Positions 10,372 to 18,769 of a stretch of DNA of 18,769 nucleotides are shown here, piece by piece (position 1 is the stretch's first letter; each line of letters begins with the position of its first letter). The notes beneath the pieces were generated by a model. The model ran no database searches and was not told where the DNA came from. It saw only the letters and a list, made by a program, of their open reading frames with translations. The position numbers were made by a program, and so were the translations under genes. Source of the stretch: Paraglomus occultum (taxonomy: Eukaryota > Glomeromycota > Glomeromycetes > Paraglomerales > Paraglomeraceae); contig CAJVPJ010000700.1 of assembly GCA_910592205.1 (NCBI GenBank), positions 1-18,769 of the forward strand, written 5' to 3'.

Positions 10372-11674
10372 TTAGTGTTTGGCCCACCAAGCACCAGGTT
10401 TTTTTATTCGACGTCCTGCGCGCGTGACACTAATTACATCTTTTGGTAGAATCACCTATGCGAAAGCGAAGTATTATTAATAGTATATGGTAGATGCTCA
10501 TGTCGTTGTTCTCAATGATCAGAGTAAAAAGAAAACTTACGTCGGCATTCAGTGGAAACTCCTGAGAATATGTATTCCCATCTTCGATAATTTCGCTAGA
10601 ATCCACTAGCGCCTTCGGTGATGGCGGAATCGGCTCGGGCTTACTAAAGAAATCCTTGCTTGTATTAGAAATCTTACGGGGCGGTGATTTGGTAGACAGA
10701 TCACCCGCACCGTCATCTTGACTGCGCTTTATGACTCTTTTAGGCATTGTCGGCGTTGATATCGTCGTTGTCGTCGTTGTCGCCGTCGTCGCCGTTGCCG
10801 TCATTATTTTATGGCTTTTGATGTCTTTCGAATTCAATAGCCAACAATGCTTTCCAATCTGAAGGAAATCCTTGCGAAAATCGAGATATCAACTCTGTTG
10901 AAAATCCTAACGTTTTTTATTAATATTAAATAAAATACTGTTAGATCGTTTTGCTGTACAACAACAAAAAGAAATAAAATGTCAGTAAGGTACTTCACCA
11001 TCTTTTATCATTGAATCAGCAATGACGTCACCAGCCAGGTAGTACATTTGTCCACTTAATGTCTGCACTGTTCGTGAGTCAACTCTATCGACAATTGCCG
11101 ATGAATGCCAGTCCTTCCATTGTCCCTTGTATTTCCGTATTCCTTTCAACACTACCCAAACACCAAGATCACCTGGAAGGTTCAATCCACATGCAGAAAT
11201 GCATCTCAAATGCCAACGATTCATGTATATTCCTTTTTCCGGTCGATAGTCGTCTTCTATCAAAGGACCAGGAAGCGAGCTTACCTCGAAACTTTGTCGG
11301 CACACTGGTATAGTATCGGCAACCTCTTTCTCACAAGGTCCAAGACCAATATCGTTACTTGACTCTAGTAAATGCGCTTCTGATGGGGAAAATTTCTCCA
11401 GGATTGTATGCTGTTTTAATCTGTCATAATCTGACGACGAGCTAGTGACATTATATGGCTTGCGCGTCGTTGGTATGCCGAGTGCAGGCACTATAGGCGT
11501 CGGCCGTATAAACTTGCCGGGTTTTATTGGACTACGTTTATGAGATATAGTAGGAGTATCTGTCTCTATAGAATGAAGTGAGATTATGTGTCTTGGCATG
11601 GGTGACCGGAGGACCGATCTGTCTGTGATCCGAAAGAGTAAGTCAGCGGATACATTCGAATTTCGGTTTGTCAT
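10372..11674 (-). CDS. KNL2/Mis18BP1-like protein: SANTA domain and CENPC-k-like motif
   Basis: In animals and plants, KNL2/Mis18BP1 proteins help deposit CENP-A at centromeres. Exon 1 (11674-10999) has a Ser/Pro-rich N-terminus and then a SANTA domain: NRWHLRC, GVWVVLKGIR, DWHSSAIVDR, TVQTLSGQMYYLAG. A GTGAAGT donor at 10998 and a TTAG acceptor at 10907 (92-nt intron, CTAAC branch at 10944-10940) join it in phase to ISRFSQGFPSDWKALL, the expected SANTA end. That frame stops at 10811-10809. The next frame over, from about 10804, continues with a Thr tract, basic SPPRK-type sequence and an acidic part to a GTAAGT donor at 10540. After an 85-nt intron, the last exon (10455-10372) encodes SVTRAGRRIKKPGAWWAKH and TAA, like the CENPC-k motif. 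The frame break lies near a CAAAAG run. The start is uncertain; upstream Met codons are also in frame. The total would be about 370 residues. Confidence 0.72.
10456..10540 (-). other. Predicted intron before the CENPC-k-like exon
   Basis: The GAC|GTAAGT donor and CATAG|GTG acceptor are both in phase 0. Removing the 85 nt replaces a hydrophobic read-through tail with the basic GRRIKKPGAWW tail. Confidence 0.7.
10743..10804 (-). repeat. Imperfect GAC/AAC/GGC trinucleotide tract
   Basis: The minus strand has a run of ACG/GCG/ACA-type triplets. It encodes Thr/Ala in one frame and Asp/Asn/Gly in the other, exactly where the frame of the SANTA gene changes. It is a plausible slippage site. Confidence 0.7.
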
Positions 11675-12155
11675 GACTGAGGGTCGAAAATTTAAAAAGC
11701 ACATTTTTGTGGCACGAAGAATGTACATACATATAAATAGCTGACGATCATTGTTCGTTATCGGACCCGAGTTGTCTAACAGCTTTAAACTGGGCTTTAA
11801 CCTCCTCGCGCAATCTACCACTTATTTCCTATTCTGCTGCTACGCCCAAACATTCTTCTGCACGCAAAGCACGCTTCTTTTTTGCTATTCCCCCTATCAT
11901 CATCTATTTTCAACGCAAAACAAGGCCAAGAAAATAAAGGCTCACTGCTTGCACTTGAGAGCGGATGACGGACAAGAACTGGATGTATGCCGGTCGACTT
12001 CTCAGCTATGGATTTGATGTCAGCGTCTGGCCAAAGTTCTCTCCTACCTACGGGTGGCCATTTGTATTTGATAACTACGCTCCCGGAACATGCGAATTTA
12101 AATGGCCAACTTACTACCGCCACTACACTTACTACATTACTGTGTCGTATACAAA
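11675..12155. promoter_or_regulatory. Probable divergent promoter between the SANTA gene and the HMG gene
   Basis: About 480 nt separate the two divergent start codons. The palindrome TGGCCA occurs three times, at 12028-12033, 12055-12060 and 12103-12108. Overlapping open frames cross the region on both strands (for example 11815-12123 minus and 11965-12159 plus). Their Trp/Pro content comes partly from those palindromes and none is convincing. No clear TATA box was seen for either gene. Confidence 0.35.
11748..11903 (-). pseudogene. Possible short coding relic upstream of the SANTA gene
   Basis: From an ATG at 11903 the frame reads MMIGGIAKKKRALRAEECLG, is interrupted by one TAG, then continues with GRLREEVKAQFKAVRQLGS and a TGA at 11750-11748. 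Charge distribution suggests a basic, helical peptide. One stop in 52 codons prevents calling a gene. It could be an old exon, an unrecognised 5' exon of the SANTA gene, or chance. Confidence 0.22.
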
Positions 12156-12543
12156 ATGAGCCTTAAAATTGAAACCTTGATGCGCACCGCAATAAATGAA
12201 CACGTTAGCGCTATCAAACAACAATACCCCGACATTCAAACAACCCTGTCCGTCGAAGACCTATTAGACAGAAAAGCAAAATGTATTTGCAGTCGCCGTT
12301 ACGCAAATGCATTTTTGCTCTACAGAAAAGAAATAGACAGATACAACAGAAGCCGCGAGCCCGCGAATTTAGTAGATGCTGCTGCAAGCACAATGTATTG
12401 CACCATTCTCTGGAAATGCCTCGGAACTAATTCAACCTTACAGTCCCCCGGCGAAAATAACGGTAACAAAATTGCTAAGAAGAGTAGCTGAACAACAGAG
12501 AATAATTGAAGGTTACGACGACAATTACAAAACTATTTTTTGA
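12156..12543 (+). CDS. MATA-HMG-like HMG-box protein, frame broken or spliced
   Basis: HMG-box proteins of the MATA-HMG class are sequence-specific DNA binders related to fungal mating-type regulators. From ATG 12156 the protein has an N-terminal helix region, then TTLSVEDLLDRK and the start of the box, RRYANAFLLYRKEIDRYNRS, followed by VDAAAST and ILW. There the frame leaves the HMG pattern. It resumes one frame over as NASELIQPYSPPAKI, then LLRRVAEQQRIIEGYDD, ending TGA at 12541-12543, as expected for helix 3. The switch sits at the AAA run 12414-12416. Alternatively a 49-nt intron at 12395-12443 (GTATTG, AACTAAT, TTACAG) restores the frame in phase but deletes the central Trp and part of helices 2 and 3. 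Without either, the protein stops at 12491. The box begins close to the N-terminus and the protein is short, about 125 residues. AATAAA lies at 12602-12607. Confidence 0.68.
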
Positions 12544-12601
12544 ATTACACTTTCTACAATTTAAATATTTATCTGTAAACGTTATATACACTTGATATTA
12601 T

Positions 12602-12607
12602 AATAAA
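12602..12607 (+). terminator. Polyadenylation-signal-like AATAAA after the HMG gene
   Basis: AATAAA lies about 60 nt downstream of the HMG stop codon, a suitable distance. It is a common hexamer in AT-rich DNA. Confidence 0.35.
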
Positions 12608-12976
12608 GTTTGTTATTCAAGACAATATCATAAGTTGCAAAAATAATGGCGTTTTGTATTTATACTTGTTTAAATCTAATAACAAGTAACGGGTTTTGTC
12701 TTATCGTTTGTTATATAACAAAATCAGTTCCAATTTATCGTTGTAGAAACTTTTCTAATAACGTTGAATTGCATATTCGCATTATATGATATATTGACAT
12801 CTGTTATCGCAACAATGGTTTAGGAGCTGCAATCACACGTTGTGATTATTATTACTCTAATCCAATTTCTCAGCAGAGTTACAGAATGCCTATCCATCTC
12901 CCTTCACATATTCAAGCATAAATTATTAAAAAGGTTATATTCATCACAACTTATAAATACAAAAGAAACCATTTTC
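12608..12976. other. Convergent intergenic region between HMG gene and TFIIIC gene
   Basis: AT-rich 3'-to-3' spacer containing the likely 3' UTRs of both genes. No further feature was seen. Confidence 0.6.
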
Positions 12977-15900
12977 TTAGACGAAGCAATTTTTAACCTT
13001 GTCATGATATAAATAGTATCCCTGATTAACCCAATAGCAAGATACTTTATCGGAACTAATTACATTGTAGTCTGAGTTATCCATAAAAAGGTATAATTTA
13101 GTATAGCGTCGCAAGCGAGTATCCATGCATTCAATAGCAATACATACCGCAATCCTCAAACGTCCTCGGTGCCGAAAATAACGTTGCCTTTTGTGGTTTC
13201 AAGAAACACCGCCTTGTTACACATCCTCTCTCCACGAGATCCTCCAAGATATCCTGGATCTCAGCATGTGTCATGACCAATCGTAGCTTTCTATAGATGT
13301 TAGACTAAATGACAAAAAGACAACGAGTTTAAATCCAAGAGTTATCAACTACCGACTGTCGTCTCAAATTCTTTACCTCATAAATTCCTGGCTTCTTCAG
13401 AATAGTCCCAAGGACCACCTCTAAACATCCACGATGAACGGATTCAATGAATTCGCCATTGATATTATACCACATTCTAGGTAATGCAAATTTCTTTTCC
13501 GGTTCAGTCCTCTCTCTCGGCGTTTGACCCTGACCAGATGTTATTCCTGCATCAACTGCTGCATTTACTGTCCTGGGCGCGTACCGAGCAGAGTTATAAC
13601 TTTGTCTGTTAGAAACATCAACTAGCCACCGTTCTGCGTATACACCGCAAACGTATCTGTTAACTTTATGACCAACACGCATAGTTAATATTGGAGTATG
13701 ATTCCCTAGGAGATTGAGAGCTTGACCGATGTGGGCGTCCGGAACTTGCTCGGAACTCTCTTGTAGATAAATCTAAGATTGTTTGAATGAAAGGTTAGCA
13801 AAGCTTTTGTTGAAGTAATTGCCATCGCTGATACGTTTTGAAAGAGTTTGAAATACACTTGCCTTTAACGAATTAATCGTCACTCCAAGTTTACCAAACC
13901 GAGCAACTGCCTTGAAAACGGTAAAAACACTACCTCTCGTCTCTTTATCTAGAGTCATCATCAATTTCTTGGTTTCTGACACAGCTTCCTTTTTAGATTT
14001 TGGAAATTTGAAATGACATGATTGTTTTTTCCCCTTCTCTTTCTGTCGGTCTTGCTTTTCTAACACATTCTGCTCCTGTGAATTCTGTCTATTCTCAATT
14101 TCTAAATCGATAGTATCCATAGACGTGTCTTCATCGAGCATTACTATCTTTGGTTGTTCTATGGTTGGAAGTTGATGGTTATTTGGTTCTGATAGAAATT
14201 CGTGTTGTGATACCATCGATGTCTTTATAGTGGCATCAAAATTCTTTGGAGAGATAACAATGTCAAAGTGGAGCTTGCTTTCATCTGGTTTATATGTAGC
14301 GAAAATGAGAAAAGTGAGAAAATAAACGTAGGAAAAAGCATGGAACAACTCAAAGGTATCAAAAACGTATTAATGTCTCTTTTCTTTATTGAATCCAGCC
14401 GCTCACTTACCAATTTGGCGCGTTCTGTAGTTCGGTATTAAATTCGTAAACAAATGCGATGGCAGCAGTCCTGTCAGAGTAATCTATAGCCAGAAGCTGA
14501 ATAAGTCAATTGCGTAATCAATCCCACTTTAGGCGTCATCTTAAGCAACCTACCTTGTCATTTGCAAGCATATCCAACAGACATGCCATGGTTCCACTGT
14601 TGGCAAAAGGCGAAAACATGACTCTCTGCACAAGCTGCTTATGGTAATTTGCTGCGTGCGTAAAGAATCGTTCTGGCAAGTTACCATTTATAACTTTAAG
14701 AAATCTATAGTAAATTGATCGAAGATATTGCATTGTTACCCTAGATATCAATATTTCGTACAAGGAATCAAGTACCTACTTCTCAGACACATGATAGCCA
14801 CGACCGGGAACTCTACGATCGAATCCACTTTTGACTTTGACAATAGCTCCACTCGCTTTAGCTTCTTCCAATGCTTTGTCAACATATTCAATGGGATAAG
14901 AATTAAGTATAGAGAATGCATGGGTGGTATCATATTGATCGTCGGGTGTTAGAAGGATCATCTTCTCAGCCAAAAGCGTGAATAATTATAATGCGTATTA
15001 GGTGAATAAATAGTTGTACGTAAAAACGCAAATTATTATTCCAAACCTTTAACAATGCTTCGACCATATCTGTCGTCATTTTTCCTGTATCCATCGTAAT
15101 ATTTTCACATTTCAAGGGAAAATCGACAAGCTCATCGTTCGGAAGTTGACAAGAAAACTGACTAGAGAGAAGAATTTCTTGTTTTTGTCTGAGAGATTTC
15201 CCTGGAAGCTGGTCTTCAAAATAATAATCTATTCTACGGTTGGACGAGAAATCTTTGACAACAAATTGCTCATTTAGAATGGAGACGTCTGCTGGAAGAT
15301 ATACGGACGGTACCGGCGTCAAGATACTAAGCAAGAAAACAACAGTTAGCACCCAACATAGCTATAACAAGAGGGAAAGATCAAGTCTATCAATATAATA
15401 TGCATACCTCGGTTGATTTTCCATAATTTTCATGAAATATTCAACTTGACCAAGAAGATCATAATTCAACAAATCGTTCACATTCTCATCAATAATATCC
15501 TCCTTCTCAATAGCATTTTTGTATATTCTCTCCCATTGGATAGTCAAACTGTTAATTCTATCTCTCATAGTAACTCTCTTACTTAGAACAGCTATTCTTC
15601 TCCGGCACATTTCTTTGGTCCTATTCGGTATCACTTTATTAATAACGGCCCACAGAAACCTTGCCTTTGCCGCACGAACTTTCATAATAGCGTAAGCATG
15701 GATTAATAACTCATCCTCTTCTACCGTCCAATTCGGTCGTGTACGCTGTGCTAGTTGCTCATACTGCGTCTCAAAACGTGTCTCATCGTTAATCACTGGT
15801 ACAATCTCACCGTCAACAATAGCCGCTTCAATTTGTAGTTCATCATTCGTCTCAGTTTGACTCGTATTCTTGGAAGTATTATTACGAGTTCGTTGGACTT

Positions 15901-18769
15901 TCCTGACCAGTCGATGAACGTTTGTCGTACGACGACGTCTGCGAAATGAGGGCTCACCCTGTGCGGAAGCAACCACACCAGAAATGGACCGTTGTTTGAG
16001 AAGACCTTCCCGTCGCGATCTACGTGGTTTTGGAGCGCGTTTGATACTTGCGCGATTTGGTTGTTTTGTTTGAGTTTTTTGATAGTAAGCTTCTTCAATT
16101 CGTTTATAGTAAGCTTTCACGCGAGACACAGGAATTGTACATTCTTTGCTTATCTTTTGACAAAGCATGTCATCATTGTAAGGTGTCTTACCCGCTGTAC
16201 GGTCTACATAAGACTCGAGCAATTTTTTTTGTCGGATGCTTAAAGCATACGAACCCTGCCAATTACGAGGGAAGGTTATAAAGCTCAAAGGATCTTTATT
16301 TTTGCTCGACTTTTTACTGTTAATTTTGTCTCGAGAGACGTCTTGAGAAACGTCTTGAGAAACGTCTTGAGATCTATCCACATCAGCAACATTAGATTCC
16401 GTTTCACGCTGTAGTGCAATATACTGTAATTCGCTCCAGTATATTTGCAGATCCTCCGGAGTCACTATCTGGTAATCTTTTATGTAAGGGCGACTAGGTC
16501 CAGGTACAGTATAATCATACATTGGCACAGTATGCATAACTTTATATGCCGGCATAAGTACATCGGAATCGGATGTTTCAAACAACGCCGGAGCCCTGGT
16601 TTCATCTGCACCTTCCAACCACATTCTAGTCAAGGGGCCAAACAAAGGCCTTCCCTCATCATCAAGCAACTTTGATATTGGACTTATAAGTTGCAATGCT
16701 GCTAATATATCCAACAAATTCTTCAAAGCGAACCTGTATTTGTAGTTTCGATGAAAAATGGTAGCACGAATTTCGGGCGCCACATCAATCAACCGCACGG
16801 AAAGATCTCCACCAGAGTTAATATAGTCGGTAAGCTCCTTACTGGGATTTGTTTGCCCAATAATGCGTAGATACAACCCCAACGGCATCTCTCGAAGTAG
16901 AATAGCTGTTTCAAACACACTAACTTCTTTAGAAACACGATTATCATCTGGCGAGGCATTATTAATCGTTTCTATCAAAAACTGATGTAATAATTTAGCA
17001 CGAAGCATCTTCGCATTAATCCACCCGTAATCCCGAGCTATATTCAACCACCAGAGATCGCCTCCAGGGTCTACTTGTGAAGTGCTTTGGACATTCTCTC
17101 CTGCATCTGATGGTAGAGTTTCTGCATTATCGACATCCATACTATCAGCGAACATCATCGTATCGTATCGTAAACGAGGAGAAACGTCCCCTCGCTCACT
17201 GTTAACACCGATGCGTCTCTGCATTTCATCTAAACTCTCTACCTCTACGTCTACTTCATCCACCGGAGTTGACTTGTAAGTTCCACCGGCAAGGATAGCT
17301 TTATCTTGCATTTTTGCAATATAGTCTTTTACTTCTTTGCTGTTTGGTGTTAACGTTGGATGAAGGAATAATAGTTTATGAGTAATCCCACCGTTTAGAA
17401 GCGGTAATGCAACAGTGTACTGCTTTAGTAATCCCTTCATTTCCATGTATTCTCCAGCACGCATGAGTGTTTTCTTACAGACAATGTGGGGATAGGGAGT
17501 TGAACTGCCATAACTCGCTTCCGCTTCCTGATAACGGCGAATTAAGACATAATTACATTCAAGTATTTTGTGTTCTTCGAGGAGATCACTAATAATTTTA
17601 TGGCGCCGACGAGAAGTAAATGTATTGCTTGCAACTTGTTTGCGAGAACCAGTATCTCTGGATGAAGATTTGGTAGCAGATTTCTTGGCAGAGGAACGCT
17701 GTTCTACGGAGACGACTTGAGCCCGAGAAGTACTGGCCCTAAATTCAGAAACCTCCTCATCCTCAACAATAATACACTCGTTGGTTGAAGTTGCAGAATC
17801 ATTATTATTCGTTTCTGTTAACTCTTCGGTGCTGTTCAAACATCTGATCTTCGGTATTTTGCCGAGCCGTTTATACGCCGAAGTAATGTTTGTTGAAGTA
17901 TTTACGGATTGTAATTTTGTCGGCGGTCCAATTTCAATAAGATAATCAGTATCCTGAATTTTTATTTTCTTATGCGATCTCTCTGATGCACTATTAGTGT
18001 CATTTCCGGAAAGTTTGCTGCTCGTCTTTCGTTTGCGGTTGTACTTGGGTTTATTGCGCTTAACGTTGACTACTTTGAACCGGTTAATTAAAGGATCAAA
18101 CATTGTCGTTTTATCCATGTTAGATCCAACGAGCTCTTCGCTTTCTTCTGGATCGAATCCTTGTGCAATCTGGTACTTTACAAATCCGTCCGGAGTAAAA
18201 TACCTATATTGCCTTGTTCTTCCTTGAAATTCTCCAACTCTTTTCACCGTAAAATGTATTAAATCGTCCGGCTGTGGCTTTACGAGATTCACCAGAATTT
18301 TATTTAAAAATCTAACATTGAGACTACCTAGGCGATCCCTAAGCTCTTTAGCGGTGATTCCTACTTCTCCTGACGAGTGAATAAGGTCATATATTTGACG
18401 ATCTATAGGTAAATCACATAAAGCGTGAGATATACGGGTTTTCGATCGTGACATGTCGCTCGGTTTTTTTGTTTTAGCTTGATTTAAACTGTGAATCTGT
18501 GAACTTTTTGGTGCTAATTTTCCATGCGGTTTTGCTGACTTCGCCTTGAGCGTTCGGGCGGACGAGGATGCAGGTGTTGATGATCCCGACAGAGCCTTCG
18601 TATCTGATGTAATTAAATTCTCAACTGTCAACTGCAGCATATGAATACTGTAGAAGTCAAAATTGAACAAAACCAAGAAATTTTTTACTTACTTGTCACC
18701 GTTTTTGAATTATTTGTATTCACATCGTACATCATAACTAGTTTAATACATCTTTCATAACCTCTACCA
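12977..18769 (-). CDS. TFC3: TFIIIC largest subunit (tau138/GTF3C1-like), ten exons, 5' partial
   Basis: This subunit binds the B-block of tRNA-type promoters and helps recruit RNA polymerase III. Phase-consistent exons: 18769-18693, 18624-15408, 15326-15047, 14964-14780, 14704-14554, 14483-14411, 14284-13863, 13772-13377, 13304-13148 and 13071-12977, giving about 1,683 residues in the window. The N-terminal B-block winged helix should lie beyond the right edge. Visible parts in order: an extended winged helix (LPIDRQIYDLIHSSGEVGIT, about 18418-18167); a second helical domain near 17620-17300; a homeobox-like helix region (PRNWQGSYALSIRQKKLLES, about 16270-16080) followed by a basic PKPRRSRREG patch; a SANT-like segment (RPNWTVEEDELLIHAY, about 15755-15570); conserved GYHVSEKFLKVINGNLPERF across the intron at 14779-14705; a charged linker; a winged helix before 13863; and the C-terminal MWYNINGEFIESVHRGCLEV with KKPGIYE, typical of the family. 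The length suits GTF3C1-type proteins. The first junction has three possible acceptors. Confidence 0.93.
13773..13862 (-). other. GC-AG intron in the TFIIIC gene
   Basis: Donor TTAAAG|GCAAGT and acceptor AATCTTAG with a TTTGCTAACC branch site give a 90-nt phase-0 intron. The GC donor has otherwise perfect consensus. No GT donor nearby preserves the frame into the conserved C-terminal exon. Confidence 0.75.
15327..15407 (-). other. Representative GT-AG intron (TFIIIC gene, second in window)
   Basis: GAG|GTATGC donor, TGCTAAC branch site at 15351-15345 and CTTAG acceptor. The 81-nt intron joins ENQP to ILTPVPSVYLP in phase 2. It illustrates the intron grammar of the organism: 68-126 nt introns with a fungal-type branch point. 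Confidence 0.85.
16333..16372 (-). repeat. In-frame 12-bp tandem repeat in the TFIIIC gene (SQDV units)
   Basis: The plus-strand unit GAGAAACGTCTT is repeated about three times with small changes and encodes SQDVSQDVSQDVSRD in a low-complexity linker between conserved domains. It keeps the frame, as expected for a coding minisatellite. Confidence 0.85.

Noticed and set aside
10430-10837. Reading the 135-residue minus-strand frame as an independent single-exon gene
   Set aside because: Its end runs into an intron after a GTAAGT donor, its apparent start is a TTG, and the spliced tail is a CENPC-k-like motif. It fits better as the C-terminal part of the SANTA gene.
11815-12123. Trp/Pro-rich 102-residue minus-strand open frame, and the plus-strand frame 11965-12159 over the same bases
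   Set aside because: Both frames are rich in WP because of repeated TGGCCA palindromes. Neither joins an adjacent gene by convincing splicing.
12156-12543. Mucorales-type sex locus
   Set aside because: The HMG protein is MATA-HMG-like, but the expected neighbours of that locus (triose-phosphate transporter and RNA helicase genes) are absent. No mating role can be claimed.
15793-17279. Several 65-100-residue open frames on both strands inside the TFIIIC gene
   Set aside because: They are shadows of the long conserved minus-strand frame.
1-18769. tRNA, rRNA and CRISPR arrays
   Set aside because: I looked for T-arm GGTTCRA patterns, conserved rRNA blocks and regularly spaced direct repeats on both strands by eye and found none.

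Overview
The window looks like nuclear DNA from an early-diverging fungus, probably Mucoromycota and possibly Glomeromycotina. It is AT-rich. Genes are split by introns of about 70-125 nt with GTAAGT/GTATGT-type donors and TNCTAAC-like branch sites. A TFIIIC large subunit, a SANTA-domain protein and a MATA-HMG-like mating-type-family HMG protein lie side by side. The lineage rests on protein look alone. No prokaryotic signals (operons, Shine-Dalgarno sites) were seen.

Right half (about 10.4-18.8 kb): this is the gene-dense part. The whole right end is one minus-strand gene for the largest TFIIIC subunit (tau138/Tfc3/GTF3C1 type). I could thread ten exons through nine introns with matching phases, one of them a GC-AG intron; the N-terminus lies beyond the right edge. 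Convergent with it is a small plus-strand HMG-box gene of the MATA-HMG type, whose frame breaks inside the HMG box unless a 49-nt intron is removed. Divergent from the HMG gene is a minus-strand gene with a SANTA domain and, after a frame break and an intron, a C-terminal motif like the CENPC-k motif. That combination points to a KNL2/Mis18BP1-type factor, which in other eukaryotes helps load the centromeric histone CENP-A.

Left half (1 to about 10.4 kb): mostly AT-rich intergenic sequence with homopolymers, microsatellites and a very long G tract. It holds the 3' end of an unidentified plus-strand gene at the left edge, one convincing small minus-strand ORF with a TATA-like element, several low-confidence small spliced or short genes, a decayed Tc1/mariner transposase and one further decayed coding-like stretch.

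The genes do not form an obvious pathway. TFIIIC, a centromere-type factor and an HMG protein are all nuclear DNA-binding or chromatin proteins, but that may be coincidence. The most interesting point is the SANTA plus CENPC-k-like gene in a fungus, with a reading-frame break between the two domains.
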